Virus record (IMG/VR): IMGVR_UViG_3300021964_000184 | Location: 1 to 38,755 of that record | Strand: one strand, 5' to 3' | Source: a virus | DNA length: 38,755 bases | The notes under the pieces: generated by a model | What the model was told of the DNA's origin: nothing | Databases searched by the model: none | What the model saw: the letters and a program-made list of their open reading frames with translations, nothing else | Shown: piece after piece, positions 1 through 6,799 of the stretch | Layout: every line of letters begins with the position of its first letter | Position numbering within the stretch: position 1 is the first letter of the stretch | Position numbers and translations under genes: made by a program

Positions 1-1
1 G

Positions 2-115
2 CTAACAATGGTTATTAATGAGGAATCGTCCAGATACGAAGCCGAGCTAGCCTTTAGACACTTTCTGGCTGCTGTAGGCTATGTATTTCCATCAGAAGAA
101 TCAGATGATACCTAA
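2..115 (+). CDS. 3' end of an unidentified phage protein (or a complete 35-aa protein)
   Basis: An open frame enters from the left edge and ends with TAA at 113-115. An ATG at 8 would give a complete 35-residue acidic protein ending ESDDT. The seven bases before it hold no ribosome-binding site, so it may equally be the tail of a longer gene. No family is recognised. The stop codon touches the 5' strand of the long-range helix that opens the candidate RNA downstream. Confidence 0.5.
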   Translation, partial: LTMVINEESSRYEAELAFRHFLAAVGYVFPSEESDDT

Positions 116-589
116 GTGAAACGGCTACACCAGTTGTAGTCCTATGAAGAGAAGCTGCGCTTCCTATCGGATCGGGAGTAAGCACGAACTGCCTGTTGAA
201 AAGGGAATAAAAACCGTAAAACAGGGGAGAAACAGGATAACTTGTTTCACTAGTAGTGCTCGTTCTGCTACTATAAATAAGAACGGGCGAGCCAAGCTGT
301 AAGGGCCAACGATAAAATAAAACACAGTCACTCGGGTTTTGTATACTAAGGGAGTGAGTAACAGGAAAGTATACGGTGTTCTACACTACCCCGAGAGTCT
401 TGAGAAGAGGGTAGTAAACTAAAAGGAGAGTCATAGTACTAAGCCGAAGTAGAGATTGAATGGATGAAAGAACCGTCTACCAACTCGGCATTGGAGGCCA
501 GTTATCATAACGTCGATCTAGTATGACTATAAACAGGTGCTCATCGCCTGGAAGATGAGGAAAAAGGGTAGCTAATTTTTTAGCTGCCC
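115..589 (+). ncRNA. Candidate large structured RNA ending in a terminator
   Basis: About 450 bases with no convincing gene but many complementary segments. A long-range helix pairs 115-122 with 244-251 (8 bp) and encloses stems 123-129/135-141, 151-155/159-163 and 192-197/220-225. Further stems are 258-266/280-288 (9 bp), 341-347/368-374, 376-379/383-386, 385-391/409-415 (or alternatively 331-336/390-395), 429-435/522-528, 443-447/485-489 and, nested inside it, 449-453/476-480. Near the 3' end, 534-537/547-550 and 540-545/554-559 interlock as an H-type pseudoknot. A rho-independent terminator closes the region. It does not match tmRNA, RNase P RNA or a tRNA by eye. Large phage RNAs such as GOLLD or ROOL are possible comparisons, but I could not confirm any. 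Confidence 0.6.
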
Positions 590-596
590 TTTTTTT
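566..596 (+). terminator. Strong rho-independent terminator
   Basis: A 10-bp stem (566-575 with 580-589, one G-U pair) and a TTTT loop are followed by seven T. It ends the structured-RNA region and isolates it from the promoter at 602. Confidence 0.9.
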
Positions 597-601
597 ATTT
601 C

Positions 602-630
602 TTGACACCAAGCTAAAAATTTAGTAAAAT
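602..630 (+). promoter_or_regulatory. Sigma70-type promoter for the 682-2374 operon
   Basis: TTGACA at 602-607, a 17-base spacer and TAAAAT at 625-630. It is preceded by TTC, as in the other promoters of this genome. It lies just after the terminator and about 50 bases before the GTG start at 682. Confidence 0.85.
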
Positions 631-681
631 ATATGTATCTGGAAAATTCGACCAGACAATTCGACAAAAGGAAGTACATAA

Positions 682-1011
682 GTGTCAAACGTGATTGACT
701 TTAATAAGGCAAAAGAAAGGATCGAAACGACCCAAACACACGCAGTCCACCAATGGTCCGAAGACCAAATCTGGACAGAGATAGAAAACATCTCTGATGA
801 GTGTGACAACGAATTCACTACATTTCTCGAATTAAATAAACACCTCCTAGAATCTGTAGCATATATGGAAACCCTAAATATCTATCTGGGAGGCTTAATC
901 ATGTCTCACGGAAATAAAACGGGAAACTATGGTGCATGGATGGATTTTTGGAAAAGCAAAGAAGCCGAAGTGCTTCAGCTTGAGTTAGATTTTAATGGAG
1001 ATGACGAATAA
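682..1011 (+). CDS. Conserved-looking acidic phage protein, 109 aa, unknown function
   Basis: First gene after the promoter at 602. It starts with GTG, about nine bases after an AAAGGAAG ribosome-binding site. The protein is acidic and mostly helical in appearance, with a Trp-rich segment near the C terminus (YGAWMDFW) and the ending FNGDDE. No domain is recognised. The next gene starts two bases after its stop, so the two are probably translated together. Its place at the head of a small-protein operon suggests an accessory role, but the sequence does not say which. Confidence 0.75.
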   Translation: MSNVIDFNKAKERIETTQTHAVHQWSEDQIWTEIENISDECDNEFTTFLELNKHLLESVAYMETLNIYLGGLIMSHGNKTGNYGAWMDFWKSKEAEVLQLELDFNGDDE

Positions 1012-1012
1012 C

Positions 1013-1267
1013 ATGGGACGAGTAAATGATCTACAGCTAGAAGCTTTTGAGATCTGTGATGCTCTTTGGGAGGAAAGTACTGAAAGCATCATAGAAGGAT
1101 TGAAAAAAGCTCTGAATGTATCAAGTGGGATGGCAACCGAGCTATATGAGCAGTACTGTGAAAATTTGAAGTACAACTATAGCGAGCCTGATACCTCTGA
1201 TTCGGAAGCATTTGCAAGTGCAGGTTGGGGAACGGATGAAGACTACGGAGCAGGAGAATATCTATGA
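1013..1267 (+). CDS. Small acidic phage protein, 84 aa, unknown function
   Basis: In-frame ATGs occur at 995, 1001 and 1013. I prefer 1013 because it follows the preceding stop directly and has GGAG about a dozen bases upstream. The sequence is helical and acidic, with a Gly/Ala/Glu-rich tail (AGWGTDEDYGAGEYL). Its stop overlaps the ATG of the next gene in the ATGA manner, which indicates coupled translation. No family is recognised. Confidence 0.7.
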   Translation: MGRVNDLQLEAFEICDALWEESTESIIEGLKKALNVSSGMATELYEQYCENLKYNYSEPDTSDSEAFASAGWGTDEDYGAGEYL

Positions 1268-1416
1268 AAATAAATAAAGACTTTTATAACACAACAGCAG
1301 AAAATGATGAGTTTTTTATTCTACCAATGGTATGCCTTGATTGGTATGATGGGTGGAGTATTCAGTTTGCATTTCTATGCTGGAAAGGCTGGATAGGGAT
1401 TCAAGTAAATGGCTAA
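1264..1416 (+). CDS. Small aromatic-rich phage protein, 50 aa
   Basis: A 50-codon gene that starts inside the stop of the preceding gene (ATGA) and overlaps the start of the next by eight bases. The C-terminal half is rich in Trp, Phe and Ile (WSIQFAFLCWKGWIGIQV), which looks like a compact beta structure rather than a transmembrane helix because charged and polar residues alternate. No function is assigned. The tight overlap on both sides supports a real gene. Confidence 0.65.
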   Translation: MKINKDFYNTTAENDEFFILPMVCLDWYDGWSIQFAFLCWKGWIGIQVNG

Positions 1417-1717
1417 CTACACCAAAGAAGAGGTGGCAAGGTTAGTACAGACTTACGAAGAAAACCCCAGCAGGGAGACAGTAGAGACTCTTTCAAAAGA
1501 ATTAAACAAGTCTCTAAAAAGTGTGATAGGAAAGCTATCACGAGAAGGCGTATACCAAAAGAGTACTTATGTATCAAAAAATGGTGAACGACCTGTAACA
1601 AAAGAAAAGCTCGTAAGAACTATAGAAACACAACTGAGCGTGCCTGAAAACAGTTTAACAGGGCTAGAAAAAAGCCCAAAAGGAGTATTAAAAGACTTAT
1701 GCGAACTCACAAAGTAA
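1409..1717 (+). CDS. SANT/HTH-like putative DNA-binding protein, 102 aa
   Basis: The N terminus (ANYTKEEVARLVQTY, then SLKSVIGKLSREGVY) has the three-helix pattern of SANT/Myb-like or GcrA-like HTH domains: an acidic first helix, then a recognition helix of the K-S-V-x-x-K-L type. It appears paralogous to the protein at 17943-18386, which shares the order acidic helix, PS-ET segment, recognition helix and GVY, plus a similar C-terminal helical domain. The likely role is binding phage or host DNA as a regulator or packaging factor; this is inferred. Confidence 0.65.
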   Translation: MANYTKEEVARLVQTYEENPSRETVETLSKELNKSLKSVIGKLSREGVYQKSTYVSKNGERPVTKEKLVRTIETQLSVPENSLTGLEKSPKGVLKDLCELTK

Positions 1718-1866
1718 TATTGGAAATTGAACTACAGGAAAGGGAAACTCCTGAACAGTGGCTAAAAAATACTCTAGGAAGTGTAAAATTCACGAGAATT
1801 AAGAGTATTACTACGGTGGAGGATGAACCACGGAAGGTTTCGGGGAATCCGAAGAAGGCGGGATAA
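1699..1866 (+). CDS. Small basic/acidic phage protein, 55 aa
   Basis: Reads from an ATG inside the end of the previous gene and overlaps it by 19 bases in another frame. An AGGAG lies about 14 bases upstream, which is distant but usable. The protein begins MRTHKVILEIELQERETPEQW and ends in a Lys/Gly-rich tail. The beta-strand-like start suggests a small alpha/beta fold. No family is recognised. Confidence 0.55.
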   Translation: MRTHKVILEIELQERETPEQWLKNTLGSVKFTRIKSITTVEDEPRKVSGNPKKAG

Positions 1867-1937
1867 CGATTGAATAATCGCGAACATGTGCAAGTTGAAA
1901 AAACACGGAAAGCGGCGACGCTTTGGAGAGGAAAATT
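1867..1937 (+). promoter_or_regulatory. Hairpin-rich leader before a small gene
   Basis: Two hairpins stand before the ribosome-binding site of the 1938 gene. One is CGATT-GAAT-AATCG at about 1868-1881. The other is a 6-bp stem with a GCGA tetraloop at 1909-1924 (AAAGCG/CGCTTT). GGAGAGG follows at 1925-1931. The second hairpin ends directly at the ribosome-binding site, so it may affect translation or RNA stability. Confidence 0.4.
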
Positions 1938-2144
1938 ATGATTGTTATTAAATCATTAATTACTTTAGTTGTTGAGGTATCATTGGTTCAATCAATTGTT
2001 TCTAGCATCGTATCTTATATGGACACTGGCCATCACCCTCTCTCCTTTAGTTCCGAGAGGGGATTAGGGCATTGCCATATAAAACATACGACACGAAAAA
2101 AGCGATTGAACCGTTTTATTGAAGAGCTATCATACTCAACTTGA
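1938..2144 (+). CDS. Small protein with hydrophobic N terminus, 68 aa (putative)
   Basis: A very good GGAGAGG lies seven bases before the ATG. Residues 1-27 are hydrophobic (IVIKSLITLVVEV, then IVSSIVSY), consistent with one membrane helix or an amphipathic anchor. A His/Lys/Arg-rich tail follows. No family is recognised. A consensus promoter on the opposite strand at 2155-2183 would be transcribed through this gene, so expression of the two may interfere. Base composition resembles the neighbours. Confidence 0.5.
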   Translation: MIVIKSLITLVVEVSLVQSIVSSIVSYMDTGHHPLSFSSERGLGHCHIKHTTRKKRLNRFIEELSYST

Positions 2145-2154
2145 TTTGAAATAA

Positions 2155-2183
2155 ATTATACCATATATTTTGACACATGTCAA
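2155..2183 (-). promoter_or_regulatory. Perfect-consensus promoter reading leftward against the small-gene operon
   Basis: Read on the minus strand this is TTGACA, a 17-base spacer and TATAAT. The -35 lies inside a palindrome (TTGACA-CA-TGTCAA, 2170-2183). No substantial minus-strand gene lies downstream, so it would make an RNA antisense to the 682-2144 operon. Confidence 0.7.
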
Positions 2184-2296
2184 GCGACCAAAAATGACGT
2201 ACTTGCTTATTGTAACATTTTGAATGCGTTTTAGCAAACACAAAAATGTTTTACTTTTATTTTTCTTGAAGGAGAATAGTGGGATAGGAGATAGTT

Positions 2297-2374
2297 TTGG
2301 ATGGAAACACTATACTTTACCTTGGAATCTTAACTCTAGTAACCTTTATTTGGTTCATGGCAGATTCTGAGTAA
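2297..2374 (+). CDS. 25-aa putative single-pass membrane peptide
   Basis: Starts at TTG with AGGAG about seven bases upstream. It encodes a 25-residue peptide, with a near-continuous hydrophobic stretch (ILYLGILTLVTFIWFM) followed by ADSE. That is a complete short transmembrane segment with an acidic end. The stop at 2372 lies eight bases before a strong terminator, as expected for the last gene of an operon. The function is unknown; small membrane peptides in phages often act on lysis or host membrane proteins. Confidence 0.5.
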   Translation: MDGNTILYLGILTLVTFIWFMADSE

Positions 2375-2381
2375 ATGAAGA

Positions 2382-2404
2382 GGGGCCTTTGTGGCCCCTT
2401 TTTT
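2382..2404 (+). terminator. Rho-independent terminator of the first rightward operon
   Basis: GGGGCC (2382-2387), loop TTTGT, GGCCCC (2393-2398), then six T. It overlaps the stop codon of the convergent glyA gene, so rightward transcription ends at the boundary. On the leftward strand the hairpin lacks a good T tract. Confidence 0.9.
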
Positions 2405-3542
2405 ATGACAGTATAGAGCAGATTCTTTCTGCTAAACTTTCAAACCATTTCTCTTTATGCCCTCTAGTCGTCTCAGCTGCTGTACCAATTCGAACTCCAC
2501 TAGTCTCAACAAAACTGCGGGGGTCATTTGGAATTCCATTCTTGTTTACAGTAATTCCATTCTCTTCAAGAAGGTCTGCAGCCTCTCTTCCAGTGTGCTT
2601 TTTATTGCTAAGATCCAGTAGAATGATGTGAGAATCTGTACCACCAGTAAGGCAGCTAAAGCCTTCATCCTGAAATACAGCACACATTGCTTTTGCATTG
2701 TTTACTACTTGACTTGCATAGGCTTGAAACTCCGGTGTGTTTGCTTCAATAAAACATTGAGCTTTTGCTGCAATTTGATTCATTAAAGGACCGCCCTGTG
2801 TTCCTGGAAAGATTGCAGAATTAATCTTTCGAGTATAGTCTGAATTATTCCAAAGAATGACACCACCTCTAGGACCTCTCAGAGTTTTATGAGTAGTGCT
2901 CGTAACAACATCCGCGTAAGAAATCGGAGAGTCATAGACACCACCAGCAATGAGACCGCTATAGTGTGCCATATCTACAAGTAGTAATGCTCCTACACTA
3001 TCTGCAATGTTTCTCATAGTGCTCCAATGAATCTGTCGAGGATATGCACTTGCACCCGCTACAAGCATCTTAGGTTGAATTACTTTTGCTTGCTCTTCTA
3101 AAGAGTTGTAGTCAATAAACCCTTCAGCATCTACACCGTAGGAATGTGACTCATATACTTTGCCTGAGATATTTACAGAGGCACCATGTGATAGATGTCC
3201 TCCACTTGCTAGATCCATTCCAAGAATACGATCTCCTGGCTTGAGAAATGCTTGGTATACGGCAGTGTTAGCATTTGCACCACAGTGTGGCTGAACATTC
3301 GCATACTCGGAGTTAAACAAAGAACACAGCTCTTCAGTAGCAAGAGTCTCGATCTCATCCATATACTCGCAACCATTGTAGTATCGTTTGCCTGGATAAC
3401 CTTCTGCATACTTATTAGTAAAGATACTACCACTTAACTCCATCACACTCTCACTTGCAAAGTTCTCGCTTGCAATAAGTTCTACTGTAGTTACTTGTCG
3501 TACTTTCTCGTTATTTAGTATCTCACGAACTCTACCATCCAT
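2403..3542 (-). CDS. glyA: Serine hydroxymethyltransferase
   Basis: PLP enzyme that converts serine and tetrahydrofolate into glycine and 5,10-methylene-tetrahydrofolate. The PLP lysine lies in TSTTHKTLRGPRGG (about residue 219). The PLP-ring motif VDMAHYSGLIAGG and the folate/serine-site sequences ELIASENF and NKYAEGYPGKRYY are intact, so it looks catalytically competent. At 379 residues it is shorter than the usual bacterial enzyme of about 415. I chose the second ATG (3540-3542) because GGAG lies nine bases upstream; the ATG at 3549-3551 sits directly on that site. With ThyX at 15952 it would resupply the methyl donor for dTMP synthesis. It is the last gene of the leftward block. Confidence 0.95.
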   Translation of the reverse strand: MDGRVREILNNEKVRQVTTVELIASENFASESVMELSGSIFTNKYAEGYPGKRYYNGCEYMDEIETLATEELCSLFNSEYANVQPHCGANANTAVYQAFLKPGDRILGMDLASGGHLSHGASVNISGKVYESHSYGVDAEGFIDYNSLEEQAKVIQPKMLVAGASAYPRQIHWSTMRNIADSVGALLLVDMAHYSGLIAGGVYDSPISYADVVTSTTHKTLRGPRGGVILWNNSDYTRKINSAIFPGTQGGPLMNQIAAKAQCFIEANTPEFQAYASQVVNNAKAMCAVFQDEGFSCLTGGTDSHIILLDLSNKKHTGREAADLLEENGITVNKNGIPNDPRSFVETSGVRIGTAAETTRGHKEKWFESLAERICSILS

Positions 3543-3543
3543 A

Positions 3544-3708
3544 CTATTCATCTCCTTTTAGTATTTGCATCTTCACCTGTTTTCTAAACCTTTTGTTATA
3601 CCTACGCTTAATCTTTTTAAGCTCACCAGTGCTCCAGTTATAAAATTTACGAGATCTCTTATTTAGAGCATCCCACTCATCTCCTCCACTCATAGGAATT
3701 CTTTTCAT
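3544..3708 (-). CDS. Small basic protein, 54 aa
   Basis: A short gene between glyA and the ParB-like gene. It starts inside the preceding stop (ATGA) and ends two bases before the chosen glyA start. The protein begins MKRIPMSGGDEWDALNK and has a strongly basic central helix (KKIKRRYNKRFRKQVK), consistent with RNA or DNA binding. Its 3' end carries the GGAG used by glyA. No family is recognised. The arrangement supports a real translated gene. Confidence 0.7.
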   Translation of the reverse strand: MKRIPMSGGDEWDALNKRSRKFYNWSTGELKKIKRRYNKRFRKQVKMQILKGDE

Positions 3709-4124
3709 GCTATCTCTCTTTGTCTTATCTCGCTTAGAACACTAAAGGCCCAGTTCAGATCTGGAGTAAGTATAGCATCAATATACTCTACTTCAAGTTC
3801 TTTTGCTATTTCTATTCTTTGATTTCCTGCTGCAGCAATGTATGCTTTCTCAGGTTCAAATGCTAGGATGCATTCGGGTCTTACATTCTGAGAACAACCG
3901 ACATAGTTTTCAAACGAGTTCTCAAGCAGTACAATCGGGTATTTCATACCAATCTGTACAATCTGATCTCGAAGCTCTGAAAAACCTTCCTCTTGTTCCC
4001 GAAGACCTGCGTGAGCTGCGATGGAGCTCATTGGATAGGATGATGCTACCCAGTCTCTTGATTCAATCTCAAGACTGGGTCCAGTTATCATGAAGCTAGT
4101 AATCTCTTTCGTAAGTGCTTCCAT
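3705..4124 (-). CDS. ParB/sulfiredoxin-fold-like protein
   Basis: The segment PECILAFEPEKAYIAAAGNQ, followed by RIEIAKELEVEYIDAI, resembles the core of ParB-like nuclease/sulfiredoxin-fold domains, in which a G-N-x-R motif contacts phosphate and precedes a helix and strand. Known members include nucleases, kinases and DNA-modification partners, so the exact activity is open. A GTG at 4157 would extend the frame by 11 residues. I prefer the ATG at 4122-4124, which has AGAGAGG six bases upstream. It overlaps the glycosyltransferase-like gene upstream by 37 bases. Confidence 0.6.
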   Translation of the reverse strand: MEALTKEITSFMITGPSLEIESRDWVASSYPMSSIAAHAGLREQEEGFSELRDQIVQIGMKYPIVLLENSFENYVGCSQNVRPECILAFEPEKAYIAAAGNQRIEIAKELEVEYIDAILTPDLNWAFSVLSEIRQREIA

Positions 4125-4999
4125 GGTAAGCCTCTCTGAATTTCTGCCGCCTCCCACTGGGCATAGGACAAGTTATAAAATAATTGCTCTCGATCTGGTC
4201 GTTGTAAATCAACTACGTCTTGTGGGTTGTTTTGACAAAGTTCATAAGCAAAACTACTTGGAGAGCAAGCGATTGTTGGACAGCCATGTAGTAAGCTGTC
4301 AATTGCAAAGCCGCTGCTGTAGCATACAGCACAGGACGCAGCTTCTAAAGTAGGGATTAAATTTTCGTAAGTTCCTTTCTGGAAGACCACATTTTTCATG
4401 GGCTTGCGAATCTTTTCCATGTATGGAGAGTTGAAAGCCCTGTCAAGCTGAGGTGTTCTTACAACTATAGGACGATCCGTATACTTACGAATCTCCACAA
4501 TGGATTCGTAAGCCCACTTCTCAATGCTAGCTCCGCGAAGAGACGCATCTGTTGGAAGCTGTAGAGGTAGAATTATGGGACCGTTTGGTTTATAGTTCCA
4601 GGACTGCATCTTTATGTCGAACCAAGACTGAACTTTATCCCAGCGAAGACTATCGCAATCTGCATTGTTGAAGTCCCCTGTATCTGCAAGAAACCCGTTA
4701 ATTCCAATGCGGTACCACGTATCTCTCATGGCTTCTTCCACTTTTTGTCTGCCTAGAAGAGGCGTTTCCATTACTATAAAATTTTTAGCGTTAGAGACTA
4801 TCTTATTTTTAATCTCATGATGACGAGCCTTCATGTTCTTCCACGAACCAAAGAAGACTGCTACATCGCACTCTTCGTATTCGGTTCCTGAATTGACAGC
4901 TACATAATCTCCAGACAGGCTTACGCCTTCTGCAAACCTTAGCAAGTCTCTTTCAAACTGAGGGGCATTTGCTGATGCAGTAAATACGACTACTTTCAT
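4088..4999 (-). CDS. Glycosyltransferase-like protein (GT-B type suspected), 303 aa
   Basis: The N terminus (MKVVVFTAS) starts a Rossmann-like strand. The C-terminal part has the late GT-B or capsule-transferase pattern CAVCYSSGFAIDSLLHGCPTI followed by ACSPSSFAYEL, which resembles the nucleotide-sugar pocket with a surface loop and helix. Full identification is not possible by eye. It lies in a cassette with a nucleotidyltransferase-cupin fusion and two SAM methyltransferases, so transfer of an activated sugar to a surface or nucleic-acid acceptor is likely. It overlaps its neighbours on both sides. Confidence 0.6.
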   Translation of the reverse strand: MKVVVFTASANAPQFERDLLRFAEGVSLSGDYVAVNSGTEYEECDVAVFFGSWKNMKARHHEIKNKIVSNAKNFIVMETPLLGRQKVEEAMRDTWYRIGINGFLADTGDFNNADCDSLRWDKVQSWFDIKMQSWNYKPNGPIILPLQLPTDASLRGASIEKWAYESIVEIRKYTDRPIVVRTPQLDRAFNSPYMEKIRKPMKNVVFQKGTYENLIPTLEAASCAVCYSSGFAIDSLLHGCPTIACSPSSFAYELCQNNPQDVVDLQRPDREQLFYNLSYAQWEAAEIQRGLPWKHLRKRLLAS

Positions 5000-5184
5000 A
5001 TTAAGAAGTTCACTGCACTAGAGTTCGTTACGGTAGATACTACACCGTTTCTATCATACGTAGTTACTGTGTATGTAGTTCTATTTACTTTGTGTTCTCC
5101 GTCTGCAACCTTTGTTACTCGTTCAACCGTATATGCACGGTCAGTTACACGGGGCAGGGATGTTACTGGTGGGATGGAATCCAT
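4996..5184 (-). CDS. Small Thr/Val-rich protein, 62 aa
   Basis: A short gene between the glycosyltransferase-like and cytidylyltransferase genes. It overlaps the former by an ATGA junction and the latter by 22 bases. It is rich in Thr, Val and Asn with alternating polar and hydrophobic residues (TVERVTKVADGEHKVNRTTY), consistent with a small beta-sheet protein. No family is recognised, and it has no signal peptide or membrane segment. Its position links it to the sugar cassette. Confidence 0.6.
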   Translation of the reverse strand: MDSIPPVTSLPRVTDRAYTVERVTKVADGEHKVNRTTYTVTTYDRNGVVSTVTNSSAVNFLI

Positions 5185-5951
5185 TGTGTCTCCGTTATTC
5201 TTCTTTCAATATCATCTTCGGTGCAGTTAGTACCGTATTGAATTTCAATTATTTTTAGAGGTGTTTGTTCTTTGTTGCAAAGCTGATGCCAAGATCCTAC
5301 AGGCACTTTAATCTCCTGATGCTTCCTTACTGTTTGTACAGGACGAGGTCCATACTTTGACCCTTTTGTGATAACAGTAGCAACACCGCTATCAACAAAC
5401 CAAAGCTCAGATCTAAACTCGTGTTTCTGCATGGACAAAGTTCTTCCAGGATCTACTACGAGCTCTTTTACTTTGACCTGAGTTCCTGACTCATGTAGTG
5501 TTCTGTAGTATCCCCAGACTCTCTTAGTCTTAGGCGCCTTCCACTCGTCAAGTAGGTCACTGCTACTATTTGTTTTCTTATAGCCACCTACCCCGAACTT
5601 AAACTCTACACCAGATACTACCATTTCGGGAATATTCTTTGGTGTTCGATCTCCTCCGTTTGCAAATATCACAGTATCGCTAGAGTATCTATACTTAACT
5701 TTCTCGATACAGTCTATGGCACTACCGTCTTGGTCGTTAAAATTCAAGACCTCAGTAACACACCCTAGAGACTCTACTATATACGAACGCTCTTCGACCG
5801 ACATAAAGGCTCGACCCTTTTTTCTTTCTAGCCACGAATCACTATTGACTCCCACTACAAGAATATCACCAAGCTTTCTTGCAGCTTTCAAGTACGATAT
5901 ATGCCCAGAATGTAGAGGATCAAAACCTCCTGTTACTACTACTACTGTCAT
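5163..5951 (-). CDS. Cytidylyltransferase fused to a mannose-6-phosphate isomerase type II cupin
   Basis: Two domains are visible. Residues 1 to about 125 form a nucleotidyltransferase of the glycerol-3-phosphate cytidylyltransferase/RfaE type: VVVTGGFDPLHSGHISYLKA contains the HxGH signature, and NGGDRTPKNIPE resembles the distal site. Residues 145-255 match the C-terminal cupin of type II phosphomannose isomerase/GDP-mannose pyrophosphorylase: VWGYYRTL, then QKHEFRSELWFVDSGVA, VPVGSWHQL and IIEIQYG. The cupin metal ligands His and Glu appear present. It probably makes or remodels a CMP- or CDP-linked sugar for the nearby transferases. It starts by ATGA overlap with the gene upstream. Confidence 0.85.
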   Translation of the reverse strand: MTVVVVTGGFDPLHSGHISYLKAARKLGDILVVGVNSDSWLERKKGRAFMSVEERSYIVESLGCVTEVLNFNDQDGSAIDCIEKVKYRYSSDTVIFANGGDRTPKNIPEMVVSGVEFKFGVGGYKKTNSSSDLLDEWKAPKTKRVWGYYRTLHESGTQVKVKELVVDPGRTLSMQKHEFRSELWFVDSGVATVITKGSKYGPRPVQTVRKHQEIKVPVGSWHQLCNKEQTPLKIIEIQYGTNCTEDDIERRITETQWIPSHQ

Positions 5952-6259
5952 TTTCCTATTTTATCAATATCATCCAAGGGGATGACTTGGTATGCTCCTT
6001 TGTTGTATGGTATGCTTATTGTATATTGTTTGCTGATTTCTTTTTTGAATTCACAGTTCCTGTCAGGCGTCCAAGGCGCCAGCTTAAAAGGCTTAGCTTT
6101 GTGTTCGCTGACTTTTTTAGACCATTCATTTTGTAAAAAATTGTTACTTAACGGATTGACTTTCATTTCTTTAAACTCCGGACTTTTCTTTTTCTTAGAA
6201 ACAACTCGTTTTCTTTTGCGACCACTAGGGGTGAAGTTATTACTGCCGTGTACAATCAT
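5948..6259 (-). CDS. Basic phage protein, 103 aa, unknown function
   Basis: First gene after the leftward promoter at 6285-6313, with GGGAG a few bases before its ATG. The N-terminal third is very basic (SGRKRKRVVSKKKKSPEF). A more ordinary C-terminal region ends PLDDIDKIGK. The basic tail suggests nucleic-acid binding, but I recognise no domain. Being first in the transcript that also carries the sugar genes and glyA, it could be a marker of their timing. Confidence 0.75.
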   Translation of the reverse strand: MIVHGSNNFTPSGRKRKRVVSKKKKSPEFKEMKVNPLSNNFLQNEWSKKVSEHKAKPFKLAPWTPDRNCEFKKEISKQYTISIPYNKGAYQVIPLDDIDKIGK

Positions 6260-6284
6260 AGGTTCTCCCAGTTATTTAGATCAT

Positions 6285-6313
6285 ATTATACTAAAAAATA
6301 ATATAAAAGTCAA
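6285..6313 (-). promoter_or_regulatory. Leftward consensus promoter for the 6259-2403 genes
   Basis: On the minus strand: TTGACT (6313-6308), a 17-base spacer and TATAAT (6290-6285), preceded by GTTC as in the rightward promoters. It sits in the short gap after the methyltransferase gene ending at 6320. Confidence 0.9.
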
Positions 6314-6319
6314 GAACTA

Positions 6320-6799
6320 TTATTTACAGAACACTACTCTTACGTTTTTTGGTAGGGTGTCTAAAAAGCGTATGTTTGTAAACCCCTCCTCTATTAACAG
6401 GGCATTCAAGCTTTTTTGATCGTACCCACTTTTATGGATGTCCCATGTTTCAGTATCTCCCTCCCTTTGCTTCCCCCAAAAACCTTCTTTAGCCCACTGA
6501 AAGTCGCTTCGTGAAAGCCACTGAGTAATATGAAACGACATGTTAGGTATGATCATTTCTATCTGGCCTTCGGGTTTAAGTATGTTTTTCCACGCTGCTA
6601 GTGTCTTAACTCCTTGCGAGAAAGTAAGATGCTCAAAAAAGTGTCGAGAGTATATGTAATCTACGGTATCTTTCTCTACTATACTATCTATCTCCCAAGC
6701 GTTACATACGTAATCTACACCAGGAAGGTCCCTAATATCAACCGTCTTACACCCCTCTCTTGTAGGAGTTTCTCCACATCCAAATTCTATTTCTAACAT
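6320..6799 (-). CDS. Class I SAM-dependent methyltransferase, 159 aa
   Basis: The start MLEIEFGCGETPT is a short form of the SAM-binding motif I. VDYIYSRHFFEHL is the typical D/N-x-x-x-x-HxxEH motif of small methyltransferases found in surface-polysaccharide clusters, and ILKPEGQIEMIIPNM is the strand after it. It is shorter than most (about 200 residues) but contains the core. The substrate is unknown; a sugar or small molecule is the usual case for this type. It overlaps a second methyltransferase gene by seven bases. Confidence 0.85.
   Translation of the reverse strand: MLEIEFGCGETPTREGCKTVDIRDLPGVDYVCNAWEIDSIVEKDTVDYIYSRHFFEHLTFSQGVKTLAAWKNILKPEGQIEMIIPNMSFHITQWLSRSDFQWAKEGFWGKQREGDTETWDIHKSGYDQKSLNALLIEEGFTNIRFLDTLPKNVRVVFCK

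Noticed and set aside
115-565. Group I intron, tmRNA or RNase P RNA
   Set aside because: I could not find the group I core elements, the tRNA-like end of tmRNA, or the conserved RNase P blocks. It is left as an unidentified structured RNA.
1992-2033. 13-codon leftward frame with AGGAGAGAGG upstream
   Set aside because: Too short to call as a gene, and it lies inside the 1938-2144 rightward frame. It is discussed only with the antisense promoter.
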